Of a DNA stretch of 64,000 bases, positions 46,168-58,614 are shown piece by piece. This DNA is from Halicephalobus mephisto (Eukaryota > Nematoda > Chromadorea > Rhabditida > Panagrolaimidae), in the NCBI GenBank assembly GCA_009193035.1, contig SWDT01000028.1, positions 62,001-126,000 of the forward strand, given 5' to 3'. Position 1 is the first letter of the stretch. Every line of letters begins with the position of its first letter. Under the pieces are notes generated by a model, which did not search any database, was not told where the DNA came from, and saw only the letters and a program-made list of their open reading frames with translations. Made by a program: the position numbers and the translations under genes.

Positions 46168-47410
46168 TTAAATCCTGTTCACAAATTCCAGTTGAGTTGC
46201 GGCAGTATTAATTTTCAATTCGTGATGCTTCAATCCTGGGAAGATCCTGTGATCGTCTGATCCAGGGACAAGACTTGTCTGTCTTCCCCAAACGCTGTTG
46301 ACTCCGATGATCTCGTCGTCTTCCGACCACATGGAGTAAACTCTATCCGCGGGTTTCGGACGGTTCTTGTTGAGGGTCATGAGATTCGAAGCGTATTCTA
46401 CCTTACAATCTGCATTCAGAGGGGTATCTGAGCAAGTAAAGTTGAACCTGGATTTGCTGAGGGGGAATTTCGGGACTTTTTGGCAAGAGTCACCAGCAAA
46501 GAACCCTGTCTAAAAGATAAGAATTATAAATTTGTCTTACAGTAACAATTTTGCTTTTTATGACGGTAATTTTTTTGATCTTAGGACAAGTGTTTATAAT
46601 TTCGTAATGAAAACTTACGTGTTTTTTGCATGCAGGAAGAGTGTTTGCGATTTCTCCTGTGCAGAGACACATACCGTAGTTGGCTCCAGCAATGCCCACA
46701 AAAGATTGGATCTTTCCGTTTATTGGGGACCCCAGAAAACAGTCTTCGATTTCGTCGTTCCAGATGTTCCCCGTGATGGCCATTCTAGCCAGAGTGACCC
46801 CCATGGAATGTGCAATGATATCCACTTTTGTGGCGTTTGTGTAAGCCAAAACTGCATCGATGAATCTCCTCACTCTCTTCATCATTGCGCAAGAGTGGGT
46901 TCTGGAGTGAGAGTTGCTGAGATCTCTATCACCCCATGTGAAGGCATAGAGTTCAGCAGAACTGTATCCGTTTATCATGAAGTGCTCGATGGAAGCGGTC
47001 CATCCGGAGTTGTAGAGATTTCCTTCATCAAGTGCTCCATCAGAGTTCCCGTGGATAAAGATGACGGGTTCTCTGTGGATAAGCTGATCGGCGCTTGTTC
47101 TGCCTCCGAAGCTGGCTGAATCCCCCAGATGAAGAGAGGGGAAGTCATAATCTGCGTATTCGGTGCTAAAAAACATAGATTATTTTTGGATTTGATCTGC
47201 AAAAACTGAAATCATCGTTTTTTTCAATCTTTCGTTCACAATGGGTACAATGAACTGCAAGATCAAAAAACCTTTTACTACCGAGTTCCCTTATTCCATG
47301 GGTCTAACTCACCTTCGAAGCCAATTTTGAAAGTCTATCGTAAACGGTCCTTCAACCTCTTTTGACCTCACAAGGACCAAGGCAGAAAGCATAAATATGC
47401 TAGCAATCAT
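46168..47410 (-). CDS. Secreted lipase, class 2 (worm lips-type)
   Basis: Three exons on the minus strand: 47410-47313, 47165-46619, 46509-46168, 328 residues. Signal peptide MIASIFMLSALVLVRS, then PVIFIHGNSDGA (oxyanion-hole HG motif), SGWTASIEHFMINGYSSAEL, and VDIIAHSMGVTLAR with the catalytic Ser near residue 153. In the last, Ala replaces the first Gly of GxSxG, as in many members. FVGIAGANYGMC, then paired cysteines and DDEIIG with a late His (DDHRIFPGLKHHEL), probably complete the triad. The family hydrolyses acyl esters extracellularly, often in the gut. The length fits the family. Confidence 0.9.
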
Positions 47411-47429
47411 GATTCCAAATCTTTAAGAC

Positions 47430-47460
47430 CCGTTATCAGCCAGCTTTCCCGCTTTTATAC
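47430..47460 (-). promoter_or_regulatory. Lipase promoter: GATA site and TATA box
   Basis: Reading the minus strand, a TATAAAAGC box (complement of 47451-47459) is followed by TGATAA (complement of 47433-47438), 20-50 bp upstream of the lipase ATG. Close GATA and TATA pairing fits strong gut expression. Confidence 0.5.
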
Positions 47461-48119
47461 ACTTTTTGAGGACCGCCCTATGGGTCAGTACAAGAGTAAC
47501 CATATTGCTTGATGCCGGAGGTCACAACAGAGGCGGAGATTTGTTGACATGGACGTAATTGTATTCCTATTCAGACCGCCACGGTAATTACACTCTTTTG
47601 TCCACGATGACTCAGACTCCGCCTCAGGGCATAAAAAAGAATTAGTAGCTACAGTAATCTAAAAAGTCATAATATTTTATTTTTATTACTTTAAGGTGAT
47701 TAGTCATTAAATATTTTTGAGAAATTGAACCTTCAATTAGAGATCCAAAAACAAAGGTCTTGTAAAAAACGCTAAACATTATCTGGACCTTTAAGCCTCT
47801 TATGCCTAGGCGAGATCTGTTTTTTTGTGTTTTGGAGGTCTCAAAACGGCTAAAGAACAACTTGTAAGAAAACTACTCCACAAAAATGATAAATGATTAG
47901 TTTATGCTCTCTGTTTTGTTTTTTGTCAGACCACTGGTAATCTGCAAAACTCAGTTTTCTGATTTGTTTGTGACGTCTTGAGAAAACGAACTTTTGCATT
48001 TCAAAGAAACCCGAAATTGGAGGATTATGAGTTTCAACTTTACTTTTTAAGGACAAACACGTGAATAAGTTAACATTTATACCGAAAACAAATTAGTAAT
48101 AGGGTTCAAGGGAGAATAA

Positions 48120-49450
48120 CACATACTCGTACATGTTCAACACAGAGAACACTTGGTCAAATTGTGTTTTTAAAAATGCGCTTTCTCAAAGAAGTACTTT
48201 GCTCAGTTTGTTTATCGCCGATAACATGATGCTAAATAATTTTGACACAGAGGACATTTTGTCAAATATCTTAATTTGAGGAAATATCTCTTGCATTGAA
48301 GAAATATTTGACAAAATTCATGTTTATTGATAACATAATGGTGAATATCTTTTACGTAAAAAACATTTAGTAAAACATTTCTTCAATGAAAAAAATATTT
48401 ATTAAACTTAAGATATTTGACAAAATCCATGTTTATTGATGAAATAATACTGAATATCTTTTACGTAAAGAACATTTTGTCAAATGTCTTAATTTGAAGA
48501 AATATCTTTTCCATTGAAGAAATATTTTACTAAATTCACTTTTTATTTATAGTAAGGTATTAAATACCTTTGACGTAGAGAACGCTTTGTCATATGCCGT
48601 AGGTTTAAAAAATAACATTTCCCTCAAAAGGGCATTCTCAGATTCAGTTTCTATTGATGGCGAACAACTAATGCAATTGACGTAGGCAACACAATAGGTT
48701 TAAACAATACCTTTTTTAAGGATTGCTATTGAGCCCGTTTGTCATTGATGATGTGATGTTAACACTGTTGATTTAGAGAGCACTTTTTTGGTTAAAAAAC
48801 AACTCTTCCCTTAAGGGACACTGTGAAATTCAGTTTATATTGATGGAAAAATAACATTAAAGATCATTACTAAACATTATAGGTTTCAAAAACACCTTTT
48901 CCCTAAGGAAACAGCTTGCAAATTTTATTTTTCACTAATAATATTTAATGTTTTCTATTTAAAGAACATTTTGTCGAATACTACAAGTTGAAAAAATAAC
49001 TATTACCCTAAGGGGAGCAATTTCGGTTCGTTTTCATTGATAAAAACTTGGAAGATCACGAACACACTGGACAGATGACCTAGCTGATGAAGTCGAAAGC
49101 CGGAAGACAGATTTCGACGTGACGAAGCAGACCCTCTTACCAACCCGGGCTAACACCTACGCACTTCACCAACGGAACAGATGGATCAAAGAAGCAAACA
49201 ATTAAAATTGAAAATTTAATTTGTTTAAGTTTGAAATTGTATTGCTTGTAAATTCGATATAGTGCGAAATAGGAATAAAAGTAAGAGTAAAGTTCATTGA
49301 TAAAATGATATTAAATATTTTCTACTTAGAGAACACTTTGTCCAATATTTCGAATTTCAAAAATCATCTTGTCTCTTGGGGAAATAGTTTGCTAAATTTA
49401 TTTTTTATTAATAACACAATAATAATAATAATAATAATATGTTCTATTTA
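48120..49450. repeat. Degenerate ~120-bp satellite array, interrupted
   Basis: Repeated landmarks are agaacattttgtcaaatatc, aaatatcttttccattgaag, atgtttattgataacataat and gaatatcttttacgtaa. Copies drift strongly, so the unit is approximate. The array is broken at ~49030-49290 by GC-richer LINE-like sequence and then resumes (ttcattgataaaatgatatt), as expected for an insertion into a pre-existing array. Confidence 0.65.
49040..49290 (+). mobile_element. 3' end relic of a LINE (RTE/jockey-type) retrotransposon
   Basis: A plus-strand frame reads ..RTHWTDDLADEVESRKTDF.. and ends ..LHQRNRWIKEANN* at about 49205. A ~85-bp tail with gaaataggaataaaag follows. The pattern R-x-x-W-x-D-D-(I/L) followed ~30 residues later by R-x-x-W near the stop is typical of the C-terminal end of LINE reverse-transcriptase ORFs. 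5'-truncated copies of this kind are common. Only ~50 codons remain. Confidence 0.45.
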
Positions 49451-50129
49451 AAGAACATTTTAACAAACATCTTTGCCATTCAAATTTTTTGCTATAAACA
49501 AATTATCTTCAATCACAAATTGCCAATTTTCTTTGAATATTAAATTCATATATATAATTTTCCGAAAAAACTTTCTGTTTTACTCTCCTTCGTCATCTCC
49601 TACAGTAACCTGGTAAATAGTCATCCGAAAACAAATTTTCGGAAAATATAAAATTGTGTTTTAATTTCTTTTTAAATCTGTTTCAAATTCGAAATTTAAA
49701 AAATTTTAATAAAAAATTACAATTATTAAAATTATTAAAACTTATAATTTTTAAAATTTTGTGATTTTCGAAAAGTTTAATAAAAGCACAAACTTCGAAA
49801 TTTATAATAAAAAATTATTTCGTAATGTGTATAGAAAATTAATTTTTGATGTTATGTGATAATTTTCAAATAAAATTTTTATTGTATTATTTAATTCCTA
49901 AAATGGTACAAAAAAATTAACTTTTATTTTACCACGTAAAATATGATTTTATAATTTTTAATAATAATTTTTTGAATGACGAAACTGACTTATAGTTATT
50001 GGTAAATATGAAAAACAAAAGTTCCCAACTTATCATTTAAAATTAATCATATAATTAAAATTCAAGTACTCATTTTAAACTATTTTTGAAACCGATATTT
50101 ATGTAAGAGTATGAGTGAGAAATTTACGT

Positions 50130-50560
50130 CAACACAAAAAAGAATGCATTAAAGCGGTTCTGATGTATCGGATACATTGTATTTAATACTCAATACCTTA
50201 TATACAGTACACCTGTATCAACATAATGTACTGATGTATTGAATACAACGTGTTTGACATATCAAAGTTGTTTTAATGTACCCTACATTGTATACCATGT
50301 ATTATTTTTGTATGTAGGTTAGATATGACTCTAGTCTATATCTAAGACTATACTTTCGAACATTTAATGTAGTACACACAAAAAGGATGCATTAAAACGG
50401 TTCTGCTGTATCGGATACATTGTATTCCATGTATCACTACATCATATACAATGTATCGATGTTAGTTTAATTTACTGATTTATTGAATACAATGTATCCG
50501 ATACATCAGAATCGTGTTAATGTGTCCCTACATTGTATATCATGTATCTATTTTATGTGT
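50130..50560. mobile_element. Palindromic elements of the aatacaatgtatc family
   Basis: Two elements (about 50130-50315 and 50375-50560) begin acacaaaaagaatgcattaaa or acacaaaaaggatgcattaa. They contain ggttctgatgtatcggatac and end with the inverted tttaatgtaccctacattgt or tgtgtccctacattgtatat and a t-rich gtgtg end. The inner sequence alternates gtatcgatacattgaatac forms, so each can fold on itself. Confidence 0.65.
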
Positions 50561-51779
50561 GCTCGAAATTGAAGGTCAAGCGGACTTTTCGGATTTAAAT
50601 AAAATTAATTTCTCACATCACCACTAAACGAAAAATGATTTTTGTTGGCTTCTTAACTTAAGAGAAAAATTATTGATAATTTGTCATATAGAACGAAAAA
50701 GTTAATTTTTTTGTAATTCCAATTTAGTTGAAAGTCTTAGAGTTTCCAAAAAACCAAAGGAATGTTCTAAGATCTTTGAGAACTACATGGAAGTTTGTGA
50801 AACCTTATAAAATTCCGCAAAATCCAATATTATTTGAACTTTATGAAACCTTACAGGAACTTTTGGAAGATTCTCATATAAGCTTCTGAAACTTTGCAGA
50901 ATTTTATAGAAAATTTTAAACCTTTTCAGAAACTAGTAGAGTAATTTGAGATTTTTTAGAACCTTTCATGGACTTTTGGAATCTTCTAGAATCTTATGAA
51001 AGTTCCTAAACTTTTCCAAAAACTGATAGAATATTCTATCACATTTTTGAACTTTACATAAAATCCTAAAACTGTCTATTATCTCATGGAAGGTCTTTCA
51101 ATCAAGATCTAATACTTCGAGTTCCGCACTTTTTAAAGTTTTATAAATTTTAAAACAATTTCATAACAAAAATCATTTTTAATTTTTGATTTCTTTTTAT
51201 ACTTCCTTCTAGTAATTGGAGATTTGTTAATATTTACAGAAAATAAACATGGACATTTTTGAACAAACAGAATTACATAGAATTTAATTATTTTTTTCAT
51301 AGGTTTTTCTACTTGATTGAATTTGGCAAATTTTAGAAACAAACCATTTAAAATATATTTCAACTGTTCCTTAAATAAATTAAATTACTGTAACCATGAA
51401 AAAACAAATGTGATCAATTTTTGTGTTTTCGGTCTTTGAAAAATTTTTTATTTCAAAAATACAAAAAAGTGGATTTTTTAAATTGAACTCATTCGGAAAA
51501 CAATTATTCATTTTTTGAAAACACATGGAAATTAAAGAACATTGTAGTAACAAATCCCGAAGCCTTATATCCTGCGAGAACAGTAATGTAACACTACATG
51601 TATTCAGAACTTACAAAGTAAAATTTCATTTTGAATTATGTCAAAATTCAATTTCGGATATATTTCAAAAATTGGATTAAAAAATTAAAAATATAAATTA
51701 AAATCATTCTTGAATTTCATACAAAAGTTAATCTACAGCATTTTATCTCTAGTGCAAAAATAGGATTACGGTACAGAAA

Positions 51780-51960
51780 GATTTTTTGTAATTTCAAAAG
51801 TAAAAAAATTATAAAATTATGAAATTATAAAATTATGAAATTTTAAAGTTATGAAATTTTAAAGTTATAAAATTATAAAATTACAAAATTTTGAAATTAT
51901 GAAACTTTAAAATTTTAAAATTATAAAATTACGAAATTATGAAATTATGAAATTTGGATG
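51780..51960. repeat. A/T-rich aaattataaaattatgaa repeat
   Basis: Short irregular repeats of aaattatgaaattttaaag type, non-coding. Confidence 0.6.
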
Positions 51961-52041
51961 TTTGTGAAACATATTGTCGGAAATATTTCCTTCAATTTTC
52001 TTTGTTTACTGTATCTTTAAAATAATATTCCTAAATATCTG

Positions 52042-52368
52042 ATGGAACTTTACTCTGATAGTACTGTTTTGGCATTCAAGACCACTTTGCCAAATCTTGA
52101 GTTTTTGAATTTTGTTAAACGTAGTTTTACGTATTTTTTGACGCTTTACGTTTGGTATTATTCATCTAAATGCCATCTACTTCGAATGTTTACTACCCTT
52201 TACTTGGGCTTCAAATGTACTACTTTGGAAAATGAAATAAATTTAGATGTTTTTCTCCGAGATGAACTGAAATCCGAGAATTTTTTGCAATCGTGCCAGT
52301 CACATCTGGACGTTTACAATAACCCAAAAGCTCAAGTTACTTTTTACAAGTTCAAATCTCCTACGTGA
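52042..52368 (+). other. 108-codon open frame, uncertain
   Basis: ATG 52042 to TGA 52368 stays open in less AT-biased sequence and ends with ..KSENFLQSCQSHLDVYNNP... An AATAAAG follows within 20 bp of the stop (52385). There is no signal peptide, recognised domain or paralogue in the window. It could be a small taxon-restricted gene, an exon, or chance. Confidence 0.35.
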
Positions 52369-52973
52369 CCCTTGAGGCAGAAAAATAAAGAAACTTTGAT
52401 TTTCCGGTTGGTCAAAAAGTCAGTTTTCGTTTGATGTCATTTTGTAAAATTTAAAACAAAATATTCCTCGGTGTTGAGGATGGTCATTATTAATTTATGG
52501 AAATTTCAAAAATAAACTACTTTGCAAATTTACTTTTTGCAATATTCAAGAAAGATAAAGAGCAAAGATTAAAATAGAAAAATTTCTAATTTCGCATAAA
52601 ATCATTATTTGATTATTGCTTTATTTTTTAAAATAAAAACTAAAAAATAATTGTCCTATTCGATGTAGCGCCCACGGGGATTCCATTAGTTTTAATCTGT
52701 AATTGTGCTATTCATAAGTTGTAATCAAAAATGAAAAAAAAGATACATAAAAATGTGTTCTGTGCTTAATCACGGAAAGAAAAATGTAGGAAGTATAAAG
52801 AAGAAATCCTTAATTACGGTATTCTGGAAAACCAATAAACGGGGGCAATAATCAGTAAATCGAATTTCGGATTGTAAATAAATTTAATAAAAATTTGATT
52901 TTTGTCGGAATACAGATTTTCGTTTTGAAAATCATTATTCAAAAAATTGTCTCAATGAACTATTGTATTTTGT

Positions 52974-53246
52974 TAATTTTTGAGATAAATTAGCTTTTAA
53001 AAATTGTCGGATTTTCGATTTGAGACAAATTTGAATTCTTCCGTTGGTCATTGTTGGGTTCTTTTTGAAGTTGTTAAATTTACTACTTTATGAATTTTAA
53101 TAAGAAGTTGGATCATGACAAACCTTTAGATACTGTTTTTGATTCTTACCGGACTTTTCAGTCACTATCCAAGAAACTTCAACAACTAAAATCAAGTTTC
53201 CATTTTGAACTTCAATCACTTCCTCACTATCTATTTTTTGAATAAT
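52974..53246. repeat. Left arm of a ~270-bp inverted repeat
   Basis: Recurs inverted at about 54620-54881. Matches include ttttgagataaattagcttt, gtcggattttcgatttgaga, tttgaagttgttaaatttac and cactatccaagaaacttcaa. Together with the ~1.4-kb interior they resemble the long terminal inverted repeats of a foldback or MITE-class element. The interior codes for nothing recognisable. Confidence 0.75.
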
Positions 53247-53539
53247 GACTTTAACAGCTCCAATAAGAAATTGGATAGTGACTAAAAATGCTCAGAATCG
53301 TCAAATTTAGTCGCTATTAATTTTATTGCTTTAATACTTTCTTGAATAACATCTGTATCCTCAATCGTTATCCCTGCGAAAATACTCTCTTCTTAGAAAC
53401 ACTCATTTAATTGGCTTCTGTTTTCGACTTAAGAAGTAAAACACAAACTTTTTAGCACTTTGTACCTTGTCATAGCTGGAACTGCGTGGTCAGCTAAATC
53501 TGCTCATTTCGCGAACTTTCATGGATGATGAGTACTTCA

Positions 53540-54275
53540 TCACACAAAAAAGAGTACATTAAAACGACTCTAATGTATCAAATACACTATATTCAATGCA
53601 TCGATAATTGAATACAGTATATCCAATATCATACTTAATGTTTCAAGACATTGAATATAATGTATTTGGTACATTAAAACCGTTTAATTTATTTATATAT
53701 GATATAATACATATAAAAAATATCTTTACTGTATGGATACATAAATTAAGCGTGATGTATATGTGCATTATGTCAATATACTAGTACATTAAATACAATA
53801 TATCGATATCAACTTGATTTATCGATACATTGAATGCAGTATATCTGATACATTAAAACTATTACAATGTATCCATACATTAAATACAATATATCAATAT
53901 TAACTTGATTTACCGATACATTGAATGCAGTGTAGCTGATACATCAAAACTATTACAATGTATCAATATATTAAATGCAATATATCGATATCAACTTAAT
54001 GTATCGATACATTGAGTGCAGTGTAGCTGATACATCAGAACCATTACAATGTATCAATCATTATATAAAATGCACCGATATCAACTTGATTTATCAGTAC
54101 ATTAAATATGATATATCCAACACATCATAGCTGTTTTGATGTATCGATTCATCGAATACAATACAGTGATATTAACCTAATATACCGATATATTGAATAT
54201 AATGTACCCGACACATCAGAGTTGCTTTAATGTATCCCTTATTATACAACATGTATCCATTTTTTGTGTGCAGTG
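53540..54275. repeat. Array of gatacattgaat-type ~85-bp units
   Basis: About seven copies of a unit containing tatcgatatcaacttgattt, atcgatacattgaatgcagt and gatacatcaaaactattaca. Flanking ends are acacaaaaaagagtacatta and (inverted) aatgtatcccttattatac..ttttttgtgtg, as in the family at 50130-50560. It looks like one element whose centre has been tandemly amplified. Confidence 0.7.
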
Positions 54276-54619
54276 GTTCCATTCACGAAGAATAATTTGT
54301 TAGCATTTAAAATATATGAATTGTGGACATTTTATTTTTGACAAATTTTAAAAAAAGAACATGTAAAGAATCAAAATAATGATCAACAATCGCCATTTGA
54401 TGTTTACTTTGAAATTTATTTGGATAGTGACTAAAGATGATATTTAAATTATTGCCCCAAAAAATAGTGACTAGTAAGTTGTAATTTGAGACACAAGTGG
54501 ACACTATCCAAACTTAAACAGAACTGTTTTGGATGGTGATTTCTACAACTCCAATGAAATTTGAATAGTGTCTAAAGTTAACCAATATCTATTTCTCATA
54601 AGAGTTTTTAATTTTATAG

Positions 54620-54881
54620 ATAGTGAGAAAGTGATTGAAGTTCAAAGTGGACACTTGATTTCAGTTGTTGAAGTTTCTTGGATAGTGACTGAAAAGTCGG
54701 TAAGAATCAAAAACAGTGTCTAAAGGCTTGTCATGATCCAATTTCTTATTAAAATTCATAAAGTAGTAAATTTAACAACTTCAAAAAGAACCCAACAATG
54801 ACCAGGAGAAGAATTCAAATTTGTCTCAAATCGAAAATCCGACAATTTTTAAAAGCTAATTTATCTCAAAAATTAACACTC
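54620..54881. repeat. Right arm of the ~270-bp inverted repeat
   Basis: Inverted partner of 52974-53246 with a few substitutions and small indels (ccaggagaagaattc against gaattcttccgttgg). The two arms include gatagtgac motifs of the ACTATCC family. Confidence 0.75.
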
Positions 54882-55154
54882 TTCGAACTTCATTAAAAAT
54901 ATTTTGGATAGTGCTTTTTATAGTTCTAATATAACTAAAAAATAACAGTTGAAAATTCTAAAAATTATTCAATTTTATTTTTTATTAGAATTATGAAAAT
55001 TACTATCCAAAAATAACACTGATGAATCTTTTCATATTTGCCAACTTCCAATCATTATTTCGATTTAAAAATTTTCACCAACGTTCAAAAATCTTAAATT
55101 AGATATTGACTAGCTCCAATTAAGATTAGTAATCGCGTTGTTTACTGTTACGGC

Positions 55155-55469
55155 TTGTTCAGTTTTACGATTTCACAGGGAAAACAGCCTGAGGCTGTCG
55201 GAAAACTAGATCTGGCCTCATCTAGTCCGAAACTAATATGGAAGGAAAAACGTCTCTTGGCAGGCATCGAACCCGCATCGTCTTGCTATCCGGGCAAGTG
55301 CTTTTCTCTTAAGCTACGAGAGCGACCTTTTCCAATTCCATTCATGGAAGCAGAATCGCTTCTCCTGAACGATCGTTCCTTTCTCACTACGCTTAATGTC
55401 GCGACAGAGGCAACTTACAAAAGTACATCAACGAATTCACTTTTTGTGTGTTTTACTTTTTGTATTTAA
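55155..55469 (-). mobile_element. Possible tRNA-derived SINE around the tRNA-like head
   Basis: The GC-richer island around the tRNA-like sequence (about 55160-55410) ends abruptly in AT-rich DNA on both sides. The plus-strand ORF spanning it is a by-product of its GC content. A second copy in the window would confirm a SINE, and none was found. Confidence 0.3.
55252..55323 (-). tRNA. tRNA-like sequence (probably a tRNA-derived element or pseudogene)
   Basis: The minus strand folds as a tRNA: acceptor gctctcg, A-box tagcttaagag with D stem gctt/aagc, anticodon stem cttgc/gcaag around loop ccggata, 5-base variable loop, and T arm gcggg-ttcgatg-cctgc containing a B-box (ggttcgatgcc). The 3' acceptor caagaga gives only five of seven pairs. 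A gtttttcc pol III terminator follows at once. The loop lacks T33; read in register the anticodon would be GGA (Ser), but the short variable loop is not serine-like. Best read as a degenerate tRNA or the head of a SINE. Confidence 0.6.
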
Positions 55470-56714
55470 TCAAACCTCTATTCAACACCGAAATTAAACA
55501 TACAGTACTCCAAGAAGTGGGTTAGAGTCGAAAAAGTCAACTATGACGCTCCAAAGAACAAACACGAAATTCGACACAACTTCCAAATTTTGTTTCAAAC
55601 AACAGTGAACTTTTAAAATTTTTGCTTAGTAGTTTCTGGGGACCAAAATGCAGAGGTCATTGACTAAACTTTAAGCTCTTTAAAAACGGAAAAATATTCT
55701 CCGGGGATCAAATAATATTTCAAAAATTAAAAATTATAACTATTGTAAAATTTCGTAAACATGAACTTTTAGAATTTTTTAAAATTTAAAATCACAAATG
55801 TTAATTTTTTTTATTTTTTATTAAATTTTAGAAATTTTCAAGTTTTTCGAAATTGGAAAAAATTTTTAAAATGTTAGAAATTTTTATAAAATTCTAAATT
55901 TTTATAAAATTCTAAATTTTTGAAAATTTCTAAATTTATGAAAAATTTTAAAAATTTAAAATTTTTTTTTCAAAATTTTACACTAAATTTTAAAAGATTC
56001 TGAAGACTTACTGAATTCTAAAAAATTCCAAAAGCTCAGATCAGAAGCTTCAAAAAAATCCTACGAAATTCAGGATACTGTATTATGAAAGTTGAGGACC
56101 AAAATCCGAGGTCAAAGTTCGGACTTTTCGCGTTAGAACAACTTTTATGGATTTTTTCTGTTTCAAAAACTTGTTCTCCGTCGTACGTAAACTGATAGTT
56201 AGAACCTGATATCTGGGCTTTCTGAATCCAAACATGACCCGCAAGTCATTTCAGCCCGAAAAGTTCGAACTTTGACCTCGAACCCTGACTGCCAATATCT
56301 ATAATACAAATTATTAAAAAATTCAAAAATTTCATAAAACTTCAAAAAAATCAAAAAATTTTTTAAAAAATTCAAAAATTTCATAAAATTCATAAAATTC
56401 AAAAAATTTCAAAAAAATTCAAAAATCCTGTAAATTTTTAAAAACTTTTTTGAAATTCTTAAAGATTCAATTTTATTTTAATTTAAAATTAATTTTTTTA
56501 AATTTAAATGACGCAAAAAATAATAAAATTACGAATTTGAGCATTTTTTTATCTGTTAAAATTAATCTTTGGTTTTTTTGTTCTTTTATGTTCAAAATAG
56601 GAAAAAACGAAATAAAAATTTTTAATATAGTATGTATTTAGATTTTACGGCAAGAGCAATGACTAATGGACTAATTAAAGACGGAAATACTGAGTAAAAT
56701 ATTGGAAAATTTAA

Positions 56715-58160
56715 AGGGATAGTGACTAAATTTGATGATTTTGTTTCGAAATCACTATCCCTCATTGATGGCTGTCAGTCACTATCCAAAAAGTTCCAAT
56801 GAGAGATTGGATAGTGTCTAATTTTCTTTCAAATTGAAGATTTATAGTCACTATCATTTTTGGATAGTAATTATAGTTTTCTTTTAGTCACTATCCAAAA
56901 AAGTCCCAATGAGAGATTGGATAGTGTCTAATTTTTCTCAAATGGAAGATTTCTAGTCACTATCATTTTTTGGATAATCATTATAGTTTTCTTTTAGTCA
57001 CTATCCAAAAAAGTTCCAATGAGAGATTAAATAGTGTCTAATTTTCTTTCAAATTGAAGATTTATAGTCACTATCATTTTTGGATAGTAATTATAGTTTC
57101 CTTTTAGTCACTATCCAAAAAAGTCCCAATGAGAGATTGGATAGTGTCTAATTTTTCTCAAATGGAAGATTTCTAGTCACTATCATTTTTTGGATAGTAA
57201 TTATAGTTTTCTTTTAGTCACTATCAAATTACAATTCCGATATAAAGTTGAATAATGTTCAATTTTGCTTAAATTAAAGATTCCTAGTCACTGTTAATTT
57301 TTTATTTTGGATAGTGGTTTCAATTCCTTTTTCAGTCACTATTTAAATTTCAGCTTTAATAAAAAGTTGGAAAGTGATAGATTTTAGATACTATCTATTT
57401 CCTTATTAAATTTATCAAAGTTAATATTCAAAAAGTAATTTCACTAAAAATGAATAGTGTCTACTTTTAGCTTAAATAAAAACTTCTTAGTTACTATCTA
57501 CATTTTTATTAAATTTATCAAAATCATTATTCAATAAGTAGCCTCATTAAAGAATGAATAGTGTCTATCTTTAACTTAAATAAAAACTCCTTAGTTACTA
57601 TCTATTTCCTTATTACATTGATCACAGTTACTATTTAAAAAGTAATTTTACTAAAGATGAATAGCATCCACTTTTATTCAAATTAAAAATTTTCAATTAT
57701 CTACATTTTTATTAAATTTATCAAAGTTAATATTCAAAAAGTAATTTCACTAAAAATGAATAATATCTACTTTTAGCTTAAATAAAAACTTCTTAGTTAC
57801 TATCCACATTTTTATTAAATTTATCAAAGTTAATATTCAAAAAGTAATTTCACTAAATATTAATAATATCTACTTGTAGCTTAAATAAAAACTTCTTAGT
57901 TACTATCTACATTTTTATTAAATTTATCAAAATCATTATTCAATAAGTAGCCTCATTAAGAATGAATAGTGTCTGCCTTTAGCTTAAATAAAAACTTCTT
58001 AGTCACTATCCACATATACATTGGATTTATCAAAGTCACTATTCAAAAAGCAACTTCATGAATAAATGGTGTCTGCTTTTATTCAAATCATAAATTTTCA
58101 ATCGTCGTCTACATCTTCATTAGATTTATTAGTCACTATTCAAAAAGTAGCCTCATTAAG
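56715..58160. repeat. ~111-bp satellite array with alternating ggatagtg / cactatcc motifs
   Basis: Units start near 56776, 56887, 56997, 57107 and 57218 with tagtcactatccaaaaaagt, pass through caatgagagattggatagtg and agatttmtagtcactatcat, and end in ttatagttttctttt. Beyond ~57240 the units drift (agtcactatccacatttttat). Each unit contains cactatcc and its inverted form ggatagtg, so local hairpins can form. Isolated members occur at 10878-10930, 13730-13830, 53150-53310, 54418-54720 and 54898-55015. Confidence 0.85.
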
Positions 58161-58614
58161 GGTTGAATAATGTTTAAAAAGTAATTACTTTTTAGTATTT
58201 AGTGAAACTTTTTGAGTTAATTTTGATGATTTTATTTAAATTAAAAAATTAATTTTTTTTTTCATTTAATTTTTTATTTAAAGAATTAATTTTTTTTTCA
58301 TTTAAAAAATGCTGCAAAAATTGTTCAAAAATTAAATACTGTAATTTTCAATTTTTAGTAATTTTGATTAAAAATTGTTTTTTTTATTAAAAATCGAAAA
58401 ATTAAGTTTAATTTTTAAAGTGCAATCGGCGAACTCCTGCCGCGAAAGTCCCTGCTGGGACGGTAGTGATTTTCGTTGGTTTTAGAATTAAGTTTTGTAG
58501 CATTTATGACATAATAGATACCGTTAGATCAAGAGTTGTAAAAAAGTTTTGTTTACTTTGTCGTCAGAGTGAATCTATGCCATATCAACTTTCAAGCATT
58601 TTTACTTTTTACAG

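Noticed and set aside
46532..47119. 195-codon plus-strand frame
   Set aside because: Antisense shadow of the lipase exon containing the catalytic serine.
55155..55469. 104-codon plus-strand ORF
   Set aside because: Its GC-rich core is the complement of the tRNA-like sequence, so a tRNA-derived element explains it better.
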